NCBI GenBank assembly: GCA_029547185.1
Contig: JAKPPU010000035.1
Coordinates: forward strand, 18,372-82,371
Length of the DNA: 64,000 bases
Direction: 5' to 3'
Source: Deltaproteobacteria bacterium
GTDB lineage: Bacteria; Desulfobacterota; Desulfomonilia; UBA1062
The notes under the pieces were generated by a model that was given only the letters and a program-made list of their open reading frames with translations, was not told the DNA's origin and made no database searches. This document shows, piece after piece, positions 1 to 7,235 of the stretch. How positions within the stretch are numbered: the first letter of the stretch is position 1; each line of letters opens with the position of its first letter. The position numbers were made by a program, and so were the translations under genes.

Positions 1-219
1 CTCACCCGGCTGCTGAACGTTGCAGGGCATGATGATGGAGCTTTTCAGATCTTCGGCCAGGGGCCGGACATAGGGTTCGGCCTTGGCATTCAGATAGGTG
101 ACGCCTATATCAGCCCCTGCCTCACGGCAGACTTTCGCCACGCCGTAGGCGATGCTGTGCTCATTGGCCATTCCAAAGATCATTCCTTTTTTTCCTTCAA
201 GACTTACCACACACTCCAT
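1..219 (-). CDS. fabI: Enoyl-[acyl-carrier-protein] reductase (FabI-like), N-terminal part
   Basis: Only the first 73 codons lie in the window; the gene continues past the left edge. The product begins MECVVSLEGKKGMIFG and has the FabI-type NAD(P)H-binding start GMANEHSIAYGVAK, followed by AGADIGVTYLN. FabI reduces trans-2-enoyl-ACP in the last step of each round of type II fatty acid elongation. The ATG at 219 is preceded by GAGGTG eight bases upstream, which fixes the start. The FabI-type short-chain dehydrogenase family is clear from the glycine-rich motif; whether it is the housekeeping enzyme or a paralogue cannot be judged without the YxxxMxxxK active site, which is outside the window. 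Confidence 0.8.
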   Translation of the reverse strand, partial: MECVVSLEGKKGMIFGMANEHSIAYGVAKVCREAGADIGVTYLNAKAEPYVRPLAEDLKSSIIMPCNVQQPGE

Positions 220-306
220 ATGCTTCACCTCAAGAGTGGGATGCTGAGAAAGAGAGGCGCCGATACACCGTCACGCTCTCCATGCTGAAAGGCTTGAACG
301 CCCTTG

Positions 307-978
307 CTAGGTGATGACCAGGTTGTTGTTCACCTCGATCACGCCGCTGGTGTAATTGGCGATGTCTTCCGCAGTGCGGTAGGCGAGATAATCGTCCACC
401 GTTCCAGTCAGGGTGACGATGCCGTCCCGTACGCGGACCTCTATCGTGGCGGGGTTGACATAAGCGTTGCGGGCAAGGGACTCTTCGATGTCGCGCCTGA
501 TGTCCTCGTCGGTGGTCCTGGCCATGGGCTCCACCCTGAGCAGATTGGTCACGTCTATGACCCCGCTCACGTTCGAGGCGAGGTAGGAAGCCCTTCTCTT
601 CTGCCAGTATGAATCGACGGCGCCGGTCAGCGTCACGACGCCGTTGACGACAATGACGTCGATCCTCGAGGCGTCGATCGTGGGGTTCCAGCACAGGACG
701 TTCTCGACCCTGTTCCTGATGTCCTCGTCGCTGGGGATCGGGAAGGTGCCGGGGCTCACCCTGAGGCGATTGTCTACATAGCTCACCCCGGGGATCGAAT
801 AGGCGTCGTCTTCAGCCTGCCACCGGTCGGAGTACGAGGGCACGGTGCCTGTGAGGATCACCCTGCTCTCGACCACATCGACATGGATGTTCGATTCGTC
901 GATCCTGTTGTCCCAGAACAGCTGGGAGGAAACGTCGGCCCTGATATCTTCAGGTCTTCTTTTTTCCATCTGCGCCAT
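307..978 (-). CDS. Triple BON-domain protein
   Basis: This 223-residue protein consists of three tandem BON domains, at about residues 10-75, 84-150 and 157-223. Each has the pattern DExIRxxVE, then a xxIDVxVxxGxVTLTGxVxSY strand pair and a closing GVxxVxNxLxV. BON domains bind phospholipids or associate with the envelope in OsmY, Kbp and secretin-linked proteins. There is no signal peptide or transmembrane segment: it starts MAQMEKRRPEDIRAD, so a cytoplasmic location is predicted. The ATG follows GGGGGAGAAG. It stands alone, transcribed leftwards. Single-copy stress or osmotic proteins of this design are common; the specific role is unknown. Confidence 0.8.
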   Translation of the reverse strand: MAQMEKRRPEDIRADVSSQLFWDNRIDESNIHVDVVESRVILTGTVPSYSDRWQAEDDAYSIPGVSYVDNRLRVSPGTFPIPSDEDIRNRVENVLCWNPTIDASRIDVIVVNGVVTLTGAVDSYWQKRRASYLASNVSGVIDVTNLLRVEPMARTTDEDIRRDIEESLARNAYVNPATIEVRVRDGIVTLTGTVDDYLAYRTAEDIANYTSGVIEVNNNLVIT

Positions 979-1203
979 AGCTTCTCCCCCCTCTTTTTTA
1001 CGCTCTATAGTATCTCCATTCTAACCCGTATGATTTCATTCTCAAGAAGCCTGGCGCGCCCATATTCCGGGCACCTTCATGCAGATGACATGAAACGTGA
1101 TGAGGATGCCGACCCGACGCGATCAGCTTGTCCGGAGGCTTGAGAAAGGCATTCGACCGGGAGCGGTCATCCCTGCCGTGTGCAGCTCCCGTCTCTGGTG
1201 AGA

Positions 1204-1413
1204 TCAGATCTTCCGGTTCCTGTCGATGCGCTGACGGCAGGCCTCGATGATCAGGTTGGCGGCGAAGACGCCTATGAAGATGAAGACGCTGGTGCCGCCT
1301 CTCGAAACGATGAGACCCGGCTGTACGGTATCCATCAGGAAAACGATGCCCACTGTCGCAACGAGAGATACGACAGCCGTGACCACGATATGCAGAGCGT
1401 CGATTTTGAACAG
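1204..1413 (-). CDS. Small two-helix membrane protein
   Basis: A short product of about 60-69 residues with two hydrophobic stretches (TAVVSLVATVGIVFLMD and TSVFIFIGVFAANLIIEA) and a basic tail CRQRIDRNRKI, so probably a small inner-membrane protein with the tail in the cytoplasm. Start choice is uncertain. A GTG at 1386 gives 60 residues. A CTG at 1413, six bases after a strong GGGGGGAG ribosome site, gives 69 residues beginning LFKIDALHIV and is preferred here because of the ribosome site. No family is recognised. It stands alone between the BON gene and the repeat-bounded aquaporin. Confidence 0.45.
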   Translation of the reverse strand: MFKIDALHIVVTAVVSLVATVGIVFLMDTVQPGLIVSRGGTSVFIFIGVFAANLIIEACRQRIDRNRKI

Positions 1414-1512
1414 ACTTGTCTCCCCCCTTGAATCGAGACTGGAATTACTATACCGTCTCGAACCGGCGCCCGCAAGGGGCTAAAGCATTCTGCACGGCAC
1501 AGATAACTCATC

Positions 1513-1615
1513 AGATAAAAGGGGACAGAAGATAAAAGGGGACAGATTTATTTTTGATGACGACGGGTACAAAGTAAAAAGGGGACGAGCGGAAAATAAA
1601 TCTGTCCCTTTCTTA
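1513..1615. repeat. REP-like palindromic repeat, copy A (left of aqpZ)
   Basis: Inverted arms GGGACAGATTTATTTTT (about 1539-1555) and AAAATAAATCTGTCCC (1593-1608) enclose a spacer that contains a further AAAAGGGGACGAGC block; an extra partial AAAAGGGGACAGA lies at 1517-1529. A second copy with the same internal block lies at 2437-2507 in the same orientation, on the other side of the aquaporin gene. Palindromes carrying GGGGACAGATTTATTT are a known interspersed type in many genomes and are usually linked to REP-associated tyrosine (Y1/IS200-like) transposases; none is encoded here. Confidence 0.8.
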
Positions 1616-1690
1616 CTTTCAGGCCGACGGCCTATGGCCGCAGCTGTTGCCTGCTGTCAGGCAATAATTCACAAATGAAAGGAGAGGAGT

Positions 1691-2380
1691 ATGAACAAGT
1701 ACGCAGCAGAGTTCGTTGGTACGTTTTGGCTGGTTCTTGGGGGCTGTGGCAGCGCCGTACTCGATGCAGCGTTTCCGGAACTCGGCATAGGCTTCTTGGG
1801 CGTGGCATTTGCCTTCGGCCTGACAGTGCTGACTATGGCCTATGCGATTGGTCACATCTCGGGCTGTCATCTAAATCCCGCGGTTTCTGTGGGACTCTGG
1901 GCTGGTGGACGCTTCCCGGCAAAGGAACTGCTTCCCTACATTGTGGCGCAAGTGCTTGGCGGCATTGTGGCGGGAGGAGTCCTTTATCTCATTGCGACTG
2001 GAAAGGTGGGCTTCGACGTTGCCGGCGGTTTTGCTTCGAACGGCTACGGTGAGCATTCGCCTGGCGGGTACACGATGCTATCCGCGCTGATTACCGAAAT
2101 CGTGATGACCATGATGTTCATTGTCATCATCCTGGGTGCCACGGATAAGCGGGCGCCGGCCGGGTTTGCACCGATTGCCATTGGTTTGGGCCTGACATTG
2201 ATCCATCTGATCAGTATTCCCGTGACAAATACATCGGTCAATCCCGCGCGAAGCACGGGCGTGGCGATCTACGTCGGAGGCTGGGCAATTGCGCAGCTAT
2301 GGCTCTTCTGGGTTGCACCTCTTGTAGGCGGTGTTCTCGGCGCAGCCGTTTATCGTCTCATCGGTAAGTCAGAAGAGTAA
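1691..2380 (+). CDS. aqpZ: Aquaporin Z-type water channel
   Basis: A 229-residue six-helix MIP channel of normal AqpZ length. Both NPA boxes are intact (residues 62-64 in GCHLNPAVS and 184-186 in SVNPARS). The aromatic/arginine filter positions match water-selective AqpZ: F42, H172, T181 and R187. It should form tetramers in the inner membrane and pass water rapidly in both directions. The ATG follows GAAAGGAGAGGAGT. The gene is a single-gene unit with its own terminator, lying between two copies of the same palindromic repeat. Its codon use looks less extreme (more AT third positions) than in nearby genes, which together with the repeats suggests recent acquisition. Confidence 0.95.
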   Translation: MNKYAAEFVGTFWLVLGGCGSAVLDAAFPELGIGFLGVAFAFGLTVLTMAYAIGHISGCHLNPAVSVGLWAGGRFPAKELLPYIVAQVLGGIVAGGVLYLIATGKVGFDVAGGFASNGYGEHSPGGYTMLSALITEIVMTMMFIVIILGATDKRAPAGFAPIAIGLGLTLIHLISIPVTNTSVNPARSTGVAIYVGGWAIAQLWLFWVAPLVGGVLGAAVYRLIGKSEE

Positions 2381-2396
2381 TCCGCACAGACTATCC

Positions 2397-2427
2397 GGCT
2401 GCAGTTAATTTCTGCGGCCTTCCTTTT
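2397..2427 (+). terminator. Rho-independent terminator of aqpZ
   Basis: Stem GGCTGCAG / CTGCGGCC with one wobble pair, loop TTAATTT, followed by TTCCTTTT, 17 bases after the aqpZ stop codon. Confidence 0.7.
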
Positions 2428-2436
2428 CACAGGAAA

Positions 2437-2507
2437 AAAAGAAAAAGGGACAGATTTATTTTTAAAGCAAAAGGGGACGAGCGGAAAATAAATCTGTCCC
2501 CTTTCTT
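2437..2507. repeat. REP-like palindromic repeat, copy B (right of aqpZ)
   Basis: Arms AAAGGGACAGATTTATTTTT (2444-2463) and GGAAAATAAATCTGTCCCC (2483-2501) with a short spacer containing AAAAGGGGACGAGC. The right half (about 2470-2507) is essentially identical to 1580-1614 of copy A and in the same orientation. Confidence 0.8.
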
Positions 2508-2552
2508 GCCCTCCCGCGCCGGTGATACCAGCCATCAGCCTTGAGATTCACC

Positions 2553-2588
2553 TTGAGATTATGTGCACAGTGATGTACAATCTGTACA
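2553..2588 (+). promoter_or_regulatory. Promoter and probable autoregulatory operator of the toxin-antitoxin operon
   Basis: A -35 box TTGAGA (2553-2558), 17-base spacer and -10 box TACAAT (2576-2581) stand just upstream of the antitoxin. Three short palindromes overlap it: TGTGCACA (2562-2569), TGTACA (2574-2579) and TGTACA (2583-2588), with centres 11 and 9 bases apart, roughly one helical turn. This is the expected layout for repression by a DNA-binding antitoxin-toxin complex. Binding itself is inferred. Confidence 0.65.
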
Positions 2589-2607
2589 GAACCTGAAGAG
2601 GTGAATT

Positions 2608-2844
2608 ATGAAAACAGTATCATTCACAGAGTTTCGCAAGCACGCCTCCAATCTCTTTTCTGATGTCGAAAATGGTGAGATGCTCGTTGTCGTGAGGCAT
2701 GGGAAGCCTATTGCCGAGATCAAACCCTTTACGGAAAAATCAAACAGACCGTCTTGGAAAAAGCCTGGTTTGCGTCTTTCGATAAAGGGGGCACAATTGT
2801 CTTCTGCTATTTTAGAGGAAAGGGAACGTGAGAACCTTTCTTGA
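2608..2844 (+). CDS. Phd/YefM-family antitoxin
   Basis: A 78-residue antitoxin. The N-terminal 55 residues carry the Phd/YefM fold signature: MKTVSFTEFRKHASNLFSDV, then VVVRHGKPIAEIKP. This part dimerises and binds operator DNA. The C-terminal tail (about 56-78, ending ILEERERENLS) should wrap and inhibit the toxin. The stop codon overlaps the downstream PIN toxin start by 17 bases, so the pair is translationally coupled. The ribosome site is GAAGAGGTGAATT. The ATG is the only plausible start. Confidence 0.9.
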   Translation: MKTVSFTEFRKHASNLFSDVENGEMLVVVRHGKPIAEIKPFTEKSNRPSWKKPGLRLSIKGAQLSSAILEERERENLS

Positions 2845-3241
2845 TTCTTCGGCGTTTGCTAAAAGGTATATCGAGGAGACTGGAAGCCAGTCGGTAGATG
2901 ATCTCTGTCAGGAAGCGACAGAGCTTTGCTTGAGCGTGATTTGTATTCCCGAACTCATATCCGCCCTCAATCGCCGTGTTCGAGAGAAAAATCTTTCGCA
3001 AGGAAACTATAAAAAAATCAAAAAAGCACTCTCCGAAGATGTACAGGACGTTACAATAATAAATCTGACTCCAGAGGTGATTACCAGAACTACGAGACTA
3101 CTCGAGGGTAATGCACTTCGCGCAATGGATGCTCTCCATATTGCATGTGCCCTTGAATGGGGAGCAGAACTTTTTGTCTCCTTCGATAAACAACAGATTA
3201 TTGCTGCTGGAAAGGCCGGGCTTATCACAAGACTCGTCTAA
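2828..3241 (+). CDS. vapC: VapC-type PIN-domain ribonuclease toxin
   Basis: A 137-residue PIN domain toxin. The four acidic metal-binding residues of the active site are all present: D6 (MRTFLDSSAFAK), E42 (ICIPELIS), D101 (AMDALHIA) and D120 (FVSFDKQQ). VapC toxins cut tRNA or rRNA at defined sites when freed from antitoxin. The start at 2828 (GTG, reading MRTFLDSS) lies inside the antitoxin gene. The pairing of a Phd/YefM-type antitoxin with a PIN toxin is well known. Its sequence looks complete, so the system is probably active. Confidence 0.9.
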   Translation: MRTFLDSSAFAKRYIEETGSQSVDDLCQEATELCLSVICIPELISALNRRVREKNLSQGNYKKIKKALSEDVQDVTIINLTPEVITRTTRLLEGNALRAMDALHIACALEWGAELFVSFDKQQIIAAGKAGLITRLV

Positions 3242-3435
3242 GCAGGCCAACCCTGTTAATGCCTCTCTTGCCACGTCAAACCGGCGGACGGCTGCATGAC
3301 CATTCAATGCACCAACCGAGGCACAGACGCGGCCGGTGATCTCTATCGTTCCAAGAAGGCTGACCTTTGCTGTCCTCGCGGTATGTGCACCAGCACCATC
3401 CTAGAGAAGCACATTATGTGTGTACTCATAAAAAG

Positions 3436-3454
3436 ATTGACTTAATGATTCAAT
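3436..3454 (+). promoter_or_regulatory. Imperfect palindrome upstream of nrfHA
   Basis: ATTGACT (3436-3442), five bases, ATTCAAT (3448-3454): six of seven arm positions pair. It lies 63 bases before the nrfH start in an AT-rich stretch, where an operator for a CRP/FNR-type nitrogen-oxide or redox regulator would be expected. The half sites (TTGA/TCAA) resemble FNR-type half sites but the spacing differs from the FNR consensus, so the regulator cannot be named. Confidence 0.35.
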
Positions 3455-3517
3455 TTGTTACGTTATGGATAGTTTGTTTACCCCGCAATCCATTCATGAG
3501 CAAGGGGGACATGAAAC

Positions 3518-3991
3518 GTGGGCGGCAAAGACAAAGCTCTGAGGTCGATCATTAAAATCCTCCTTGCGGGCACATTCGCAGGTATCCTCATCACCCTGAT
3601 CTCCATCAAGGGTTACCACGCTGCAGGAAGCCCTATCTTTTGCCTGTCCTGCCACAGCATGAAGGAAGTGGGCGCGACGTGGGAGAAGTCTCAGCACAAG
3701 CAGTTTGGCTGTATCGAATGCCACCTCCCCGACAGCAACATCGCCGTACAGGTCGCCTATAAAACGAAAGCCGGACTGCACGACCTCTACCATGAAATCC
3801 TGAGGGCATATCCTGCCTCCATCAGCGCTTCGCCCGAAGCCCGGGAGATCGTCGGCGGCAACTGCCTGAGGTGCCATTACTCGACGGTGGAGAACACGTT
3901 CATGGTGGAGGGGGGAGGAGATTGCATCAAGTGTCATCACGGCCTTGTCCATGGCACGGGGATGGGAGCAGGAGGGATCAAAGTTGAATAA
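3518..3991 (+). CDS. nrfH: Cytochrome c nitrite reductase membrane subunit NrfH
   Basis: A 157-residue tetrahaem quinol dehydrogenase of the NapC/NirT family. One N-terminal membrane anchor (residues 8-31) is followed by haem motifs CLSCHSM (42-48, the methionine-containing type), CIECH (65-69), CLRCH (116-120) and CIKCH (136-140). It takes electrons from menaquinol in the membrane and hands them to NrfA on the periplasmic side. The GTG start is preceded by AGGGGGA. The last codons overlap the nrfA start by eight bases. Length and motif set match functional NrfH. Confidence 0.95.
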   Translation: MGGKDKALRSIIKILLAGTFAGILITLISIKGYHAAGSPIFCLSCHSMKEVGATWEKSQHKQFGCIECHLPDSNIAVQVAYKTKAGLHDLYHEILRAYPASISASPEAREIVGGNCLRCHYSTVENTFMVEGGGDCIKCHHGLVHGTGMGAGGIKVE

Positions 3992-5264
3992 CAAGACAAA
4001 ACTTTTGCTTGCAGGACTGGGGTTTGGCGTGATCGTTCTGGCAGCCGTGATCGTGCAGCCGTTCGCCATCCATCCCCCCGCCACGATCAAGCTGGCAAAG
4101 CTGCCCGCGGGTGAATACGACCCGGCGGTCTGGGGCAGGGAATATCCCCTCGAATATGGGAGCTACCTGAAGAATCTCGAGATGGCGGATTCCCCCACAG
4201 GCTTCGGCGGCAGCCTGAAGGTGCAGAAGTCCATCAAGGAACCCGAGATCCTTATGAACTTCAAAGGATACCCCTTCAGCAAGGACTATTCGGAAGACCG
4301 GGGCCATCCCTATTCCCTCGACGACCTCAAGTCGTCGAAACGGGTCACGCCGGCTAGTGTGGGCTCGTGCATGACGTGCAAGACTCCCTATATCAAGGAC
4401 ATCTACAAGGAGAAAGGATGGGAATATGCCAGCCTGCCGCTATCGGAACTGTTCCTCGCGGCCAGGCACCCCATCTCCTGCGCCAACTGCCATGATCCCG
4501 CCACCATGGAGCTCACCGTAGTCAATCCCGCCTTCATCGATGCTATGCAGCGTAAGGGGATAGACGTGCGCAAGGCATCCAGGGAGGAGATGCGCAGCTA
4601 TGTATGCGGCCAGTGCCATTCCGAATACTATTTCGAACCCAAGACCAAGAAGGTAGTCTTCCCTTGGGACAGGGGTTTCCTGCCCGAGCAGATGTACGCA
4701 TACTACGAGGAAAAGCCCGCGGGCTTCGAACAGGACTGGGTGCATCCCGACTCACAGACCAAGATGCTCAAGGCCCAGCACCCTGACTTCGAGACCTGGT
4801 CAGGAGGTGTCCACGGGAAATCCGGGGTGGCTTGCGCCGACTGCCATATGCCGTTTACGCTCAAGAACGGCCAGAAATACTCGTCGCACTGGGTCACCAG
4901 TCCCATGAGGAACGTGCAGGAGTCTTGCAGAACTTGCCACACCCAGAGTGAGGACTGGCTGCTGGAAAGGGTCAAGACCGTGCAGAACAATGTCTGGCAA
5001 CTGCAGCATACCGCCGGCCAGGCGGTTGCCCGGGCGCATGAGGTCATCGGCAAGGCTTCAGCCGTGGCAAAAGCCAACAAGGCAGATCTGGACAGAGCAC
5101 GGGAGTTGGTCAGGAAGGCTCAGTGGTTCTGGGATATCGTGGCTGCGGAGAACGGCATGGGGTTTCACAACCCGGACCAGGTCATGAATACCCTGGGCCG
5201 CGCCATCGATATGGCACACCAGGCAACGGAAACAGCCAACAAAGCAGCAGGCACGCAGTACTGA
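3984..5264 (+). CDS. nrfA: Cytochrome c nitrite reductase catalytic subunit NrfA (ammonia-forming)
   Basis: A 426-residue pentahaem enzyme that reduces nitrite to ammonium with six electrons in the periplasm. The TTG at 3984 is chosen because AGGAGGG sits seven bases upstream; an upstream ATG at 3945 lies inside nrfH without such a site. Residues 7-30 form a signal anchor. Haem motifs are CMTCK (129-133, the lysine-ligated catalytic haem typical of NrfA), CANCH (166-170), CGQCH (208-212), CADCH (284-288) and CRTCH (315-319). Y215 in HSEYYF and H277 in GGVHG correspond to the active-site Tyr and His. The nrfHA pair is the type found in Desulfobacterota and Campylobacterota. Confidence 0.96.
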   Translation: MNNKTKLLLAGLGFGVIVLAAVIVQPFAIHPPATIKLAKLPAGEYDPAVWGREYPLEYGSYLKNLEMADSPTGFGGSLKVQKSIKEPEILMNFKGYPFSKDYSEDRGHPYSLDDLKSSKRVTPASVGSCMTCKTPYIKDIYKEKGWEYASLPLSELFLAARHPISCANCHDPATMELTVVNPAFIDAMQRKGIDVRKASREEMRSYVCGQCHSEYYFEPKTKKVVFPWDRGFLPEQMYAYYEEKPAGFEQDWVHPDSQTKMLKAQHPDFETWSGGVHGKSGVACADCHMPFTLKNGQKYSSHWVTSPMRNVQESCRTCHTQSEDWLLERVKTVQNNVWQLQHTAGQAVARAHEVIGKASAVAKANKADLDRARELVRKAQWFWDIVAAENGMGFHNPDQVMNTLGRAIDMAHQATETANKAAGTQY

Positions 5265-5281
5265 TCGTTCATGTAAGCCCT

Positions 5282-5311
5282 GCCGGAGCTCTTCTCCGCG
5301 GCCTTTCTTTT
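5282..5311. terminator. Hairpin between convergent nrfA and the PfkB kinase gene
   Basis: GCCGGAG (5282-5288), loop CTCTT, CTCCGCGGC (5294-5302) with one bulge, followed by CTTTCTTTT: a likely terminator for nrfHA, 18 bases after its stop codon. Confidence 0.55.
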
Positions 5312-6237
5312 CACCCGAAGGAGACGAGCCTCTCTTCGAACTCGGCGGGGCTGAAGGTGTAGGCCTGCGTGCCGTAGCACTCTACGGCGAACGAGGCGCA
5401 CACGCTTCCCATCTTTGCGCACTGCCCGATGTCGAGGCCTTTCACGAGGCCGCTGATGAGACCTCCCCGGTACGAATCGCCCGCGCCCGTGGGGTCGAGA
5501 ACCTGCCTCGTCTTGCCGATGGGGATGCGCATCTCGCCGTCTTTGGTGCAGACCTGCGATCCGAGCTCGCCTAGCGTGGTGATGATCGCACCCGCTTTTT
5601 CAAGGAGCGCCCTCTTGTCGAGGCCGGTCTTGCTCATGATGAGGTCGAGCTCGTAGTCGTTGGAGATGAGAATCCTGCAGCCCTCGATGGACCGCACGAG
5701 GTCTTTCGCCTCGAGCATGGGCAGGCTCTGGCCCGGATCGAAGATGTAGCCGATCCCCCTCTCCTTGCAGGCCTGCGGATAGTTCACCATGTCTTCGAGG
5801 TTGCCCGGGGATACGATGACGAGGGTGTCCTTCGGATCGAGCCTGTCGAAGTCGAGGGCAGAGGTGTACTTCATGGCGCCCGGGTTGAAGCCCGTGATCT
5901 GATTGTCCGCCCTGTCGGTGGTTATGTAGGCGCATGCGGTGAAATCGTCCTCGATGACGCGGATCGCCTCGGTCGATATCCCGATCTTCTTCAGCCAGTC
6001 GAGGTAGCGGTGATAATCGTGGCCGATGGTGGCGGAGATGACCGGCTTCTCGCCCATGAGCATGAGCGAGTAGGCGATGTTGCCGGCCGTGCCTCCGAAC
6101 TTCTCCTTCATGCCGTCCACCTGAAAGCACACGTTCAGCACGTGGATCTTCTCGGGCAGGATGTGGTCGGAAAAATATCCCGGAAAGTCCATGATCCTGT
6201 CGTATGCAAGCGACCCGGAGACAACGATGTTCTTCAT
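5311..6237 (-). CDS. PfkB-family carbohydrate/nucleoside kinase
   Basis: A 308-residue ribokinase-fold kinase. The N-terminal PfkB motif is seen as KFGGTAGNIAYSLMLMG and the C-terminal anion-hole motif as DPTGAGDSYRGG (about 248-259), with D254 as the catalytic base. Family members phosphorylate ribose, fructose derivatives or adenosine with ATP. The combination of MKNIVVSGSLAYDRIMDFPG at the start, and the loop ending in FGGTAGN, is most like the adenosine kinase/ribokinase-like subgroup, but the substrate cannot be settled by eye. A gene of unknown function ends 12 bases upstream and is probably co-transcribed. Confidence 0.88.
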   Translation of the reverse strand: MKNIVVSGSLAYDRIMDFPGYFSDHILPEKIHVLNVCFQVDGMKEKFGGTAGNIAYSLMLMGEKPVISATIGHDYHRYLDWLKKIGISTEAIRVIEDDFTACAYITTDRADNQITGFNPGAMKYTSALDFDRLDPKDTLVIVSPGNLEDMVNYPQACKERGIGYIFDPGQSLPMLEAKDLVRSIEGCRILISNDYELDLIMSKTGLDKRALLEKAGAIITTLGELGSQVCTKDGEMRIPIGKTRQVLDPTGAGDSYRGGLISGLVKGLDIGQCAKMGSVCASFAVECYGTQAYTFSPAEFEERLVSFG

Positions 6238-6249
6238 GCCCTGCTCCTC

Positions 6250-6594
6250 TCAAATGAGCTCGATGCTGCCGGTTGAAAGAGATGCCAGCCACTCGCGGGC
6301 GCCGGGTTCGGCCAAAGGGAACCCCTTCATGCGGCCGTCCTCAATGATGCGTTCGGCGCTGACGATGCACACGGGCCATCCCGGAATCCCCGGAGAGACG
6401 CCGCAGTTGTCGTTTACGCGGAAGGCCGTGAACTCGGCCTCGCTGCAGAAGATCCGGTATCTCGCGTCTTTGAGCCTGATGCGCAGATTCCGGTTGAGCC
6501 ATCCCCTGCTCGCACATGCCTCCACGAGCTGCGTCAAGATGCGGCTCGGAGAGGTATCAGTCGAACAGCCCGATGAGTTTTCACCCGTTTCCAT
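6250..6594 (-). CDS. Unknown protein upstream of the PfkB kinase
   Basis: A 114-residue soluble protein with no recognised domain. It has a basic N-terminal half (RGWLNRNLRIRLKDARYRIF) and a C-terminal part that reads like a small enzyme-fold or binding fragment (SPGIPGWPVCIVSAERIIEDG, ending STGSIELI). It starts METGENSSG with ATG at 6594; no strong ribosome site is visible, so the start is uncertain. It is separated by only 12 bases from the kinase gene and reads in the same direction, which favours a real, co-expressed gene. Confidence 0.55.
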   Translation of the reverse strand: METGENSSGCSTDTSPSRILTQLVEACASRGWLNRNLRIRLKDARYRIFCSEAEFTAFRVNDNCGVSPGIPGWPVCIVSAERIIEDGRMKGFPLAEPGAREWLASLSTGSIELI

Positions 6595-6902
6595 ACCGAC
6601 CCTTCAAAGGGAAAGCCGGCATCTCCCGGCATTCCATCTTCAATGCCCGCAAACGGCCTGATCGATCGAGGCCCTCCACCGGCAGGCAATAAAGCGTACA
6701 GGATGGGCTGATCGGCTGTCAAGATTATTTAAGGATTTAAAGGGGGAGGAGAGATCTACAAAGGGAAGGGACCATGTACTGCCTTTTTCCTCATGAAATC
6801 GCCGGACCATGATGGAGCGGCAAAGTGCAATACCAGGTCCCTCATTCCAATTACTGTTGAACCGCGGCATGACGCCGCATTGCCACGAGTTACTGGAACA
6901 AG

Positions 6903-7118
6903 TTACTTGGTCTTCTTTGCTGCTGGCTTTTTCGCCGCCGGCTTTTTCGCTACCGGCTTCTTTGCTGTTGCCTTCTTCGCTGCTGGTTTCGCGGCCGGCT
7001 TCTTTGCCGCCGGCTTCTTCGCTACTGCCTTCTTTGCTGCTGGTTTCGCTGCTGCTTTTGCTGCCGGCTTCTTTGCTGCTGCCTTCTTCGCTGCTGGTTT
7101 TGCTGCTGCTTTTGCCAT
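6903..7118 (-). CDS. Histone H1-like lysine/alanine-repeat protein
   Basis: A 71-residue protein made almost entirely of K, A and P: it is built from repeats of the unit AAKKPAAK and its variants (AVAKK, ATAKK, PVAKK). This is the composition of bacterial histone H1-like and AlgP-type tails, which bind DNA without sequence specificity and compact the nucleoid. The ATG at 7118 follows GAGGAGGAGTGTATT and fixes the start. No folded domain is attached. The repeated codons make a visible 208-base tandem-repeat tract that could vary in length between strains. It is followed by an AT-rich spacer before the efflux operon. Confidence 0.85.
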   Translation of the reverse strand: MAKAAAKPAAKKAAAKKPAAKAAAKPAAKKAVAKKPAAKKPAAKPAAKKATAKKPVAKKPAAKKPAAKKTK

Positions 7119-7235
7119 AATACACTCCTCCTCTTTTATCTGAGAATAATAATATCCTAACATCTGTGTGTATTAAAATACAATACAGATAATTGCATTA
7201 TAAGTAATTTTTTTATCGATGAATATTTTTTTCGA

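Noticed and set aside
6903..7118. Tandem repeat that might be a CRISPR array
   Set aside because: The repeats have no unique spacers of uniform length and are in-frame codons of the lysine/alanine-rich protein.
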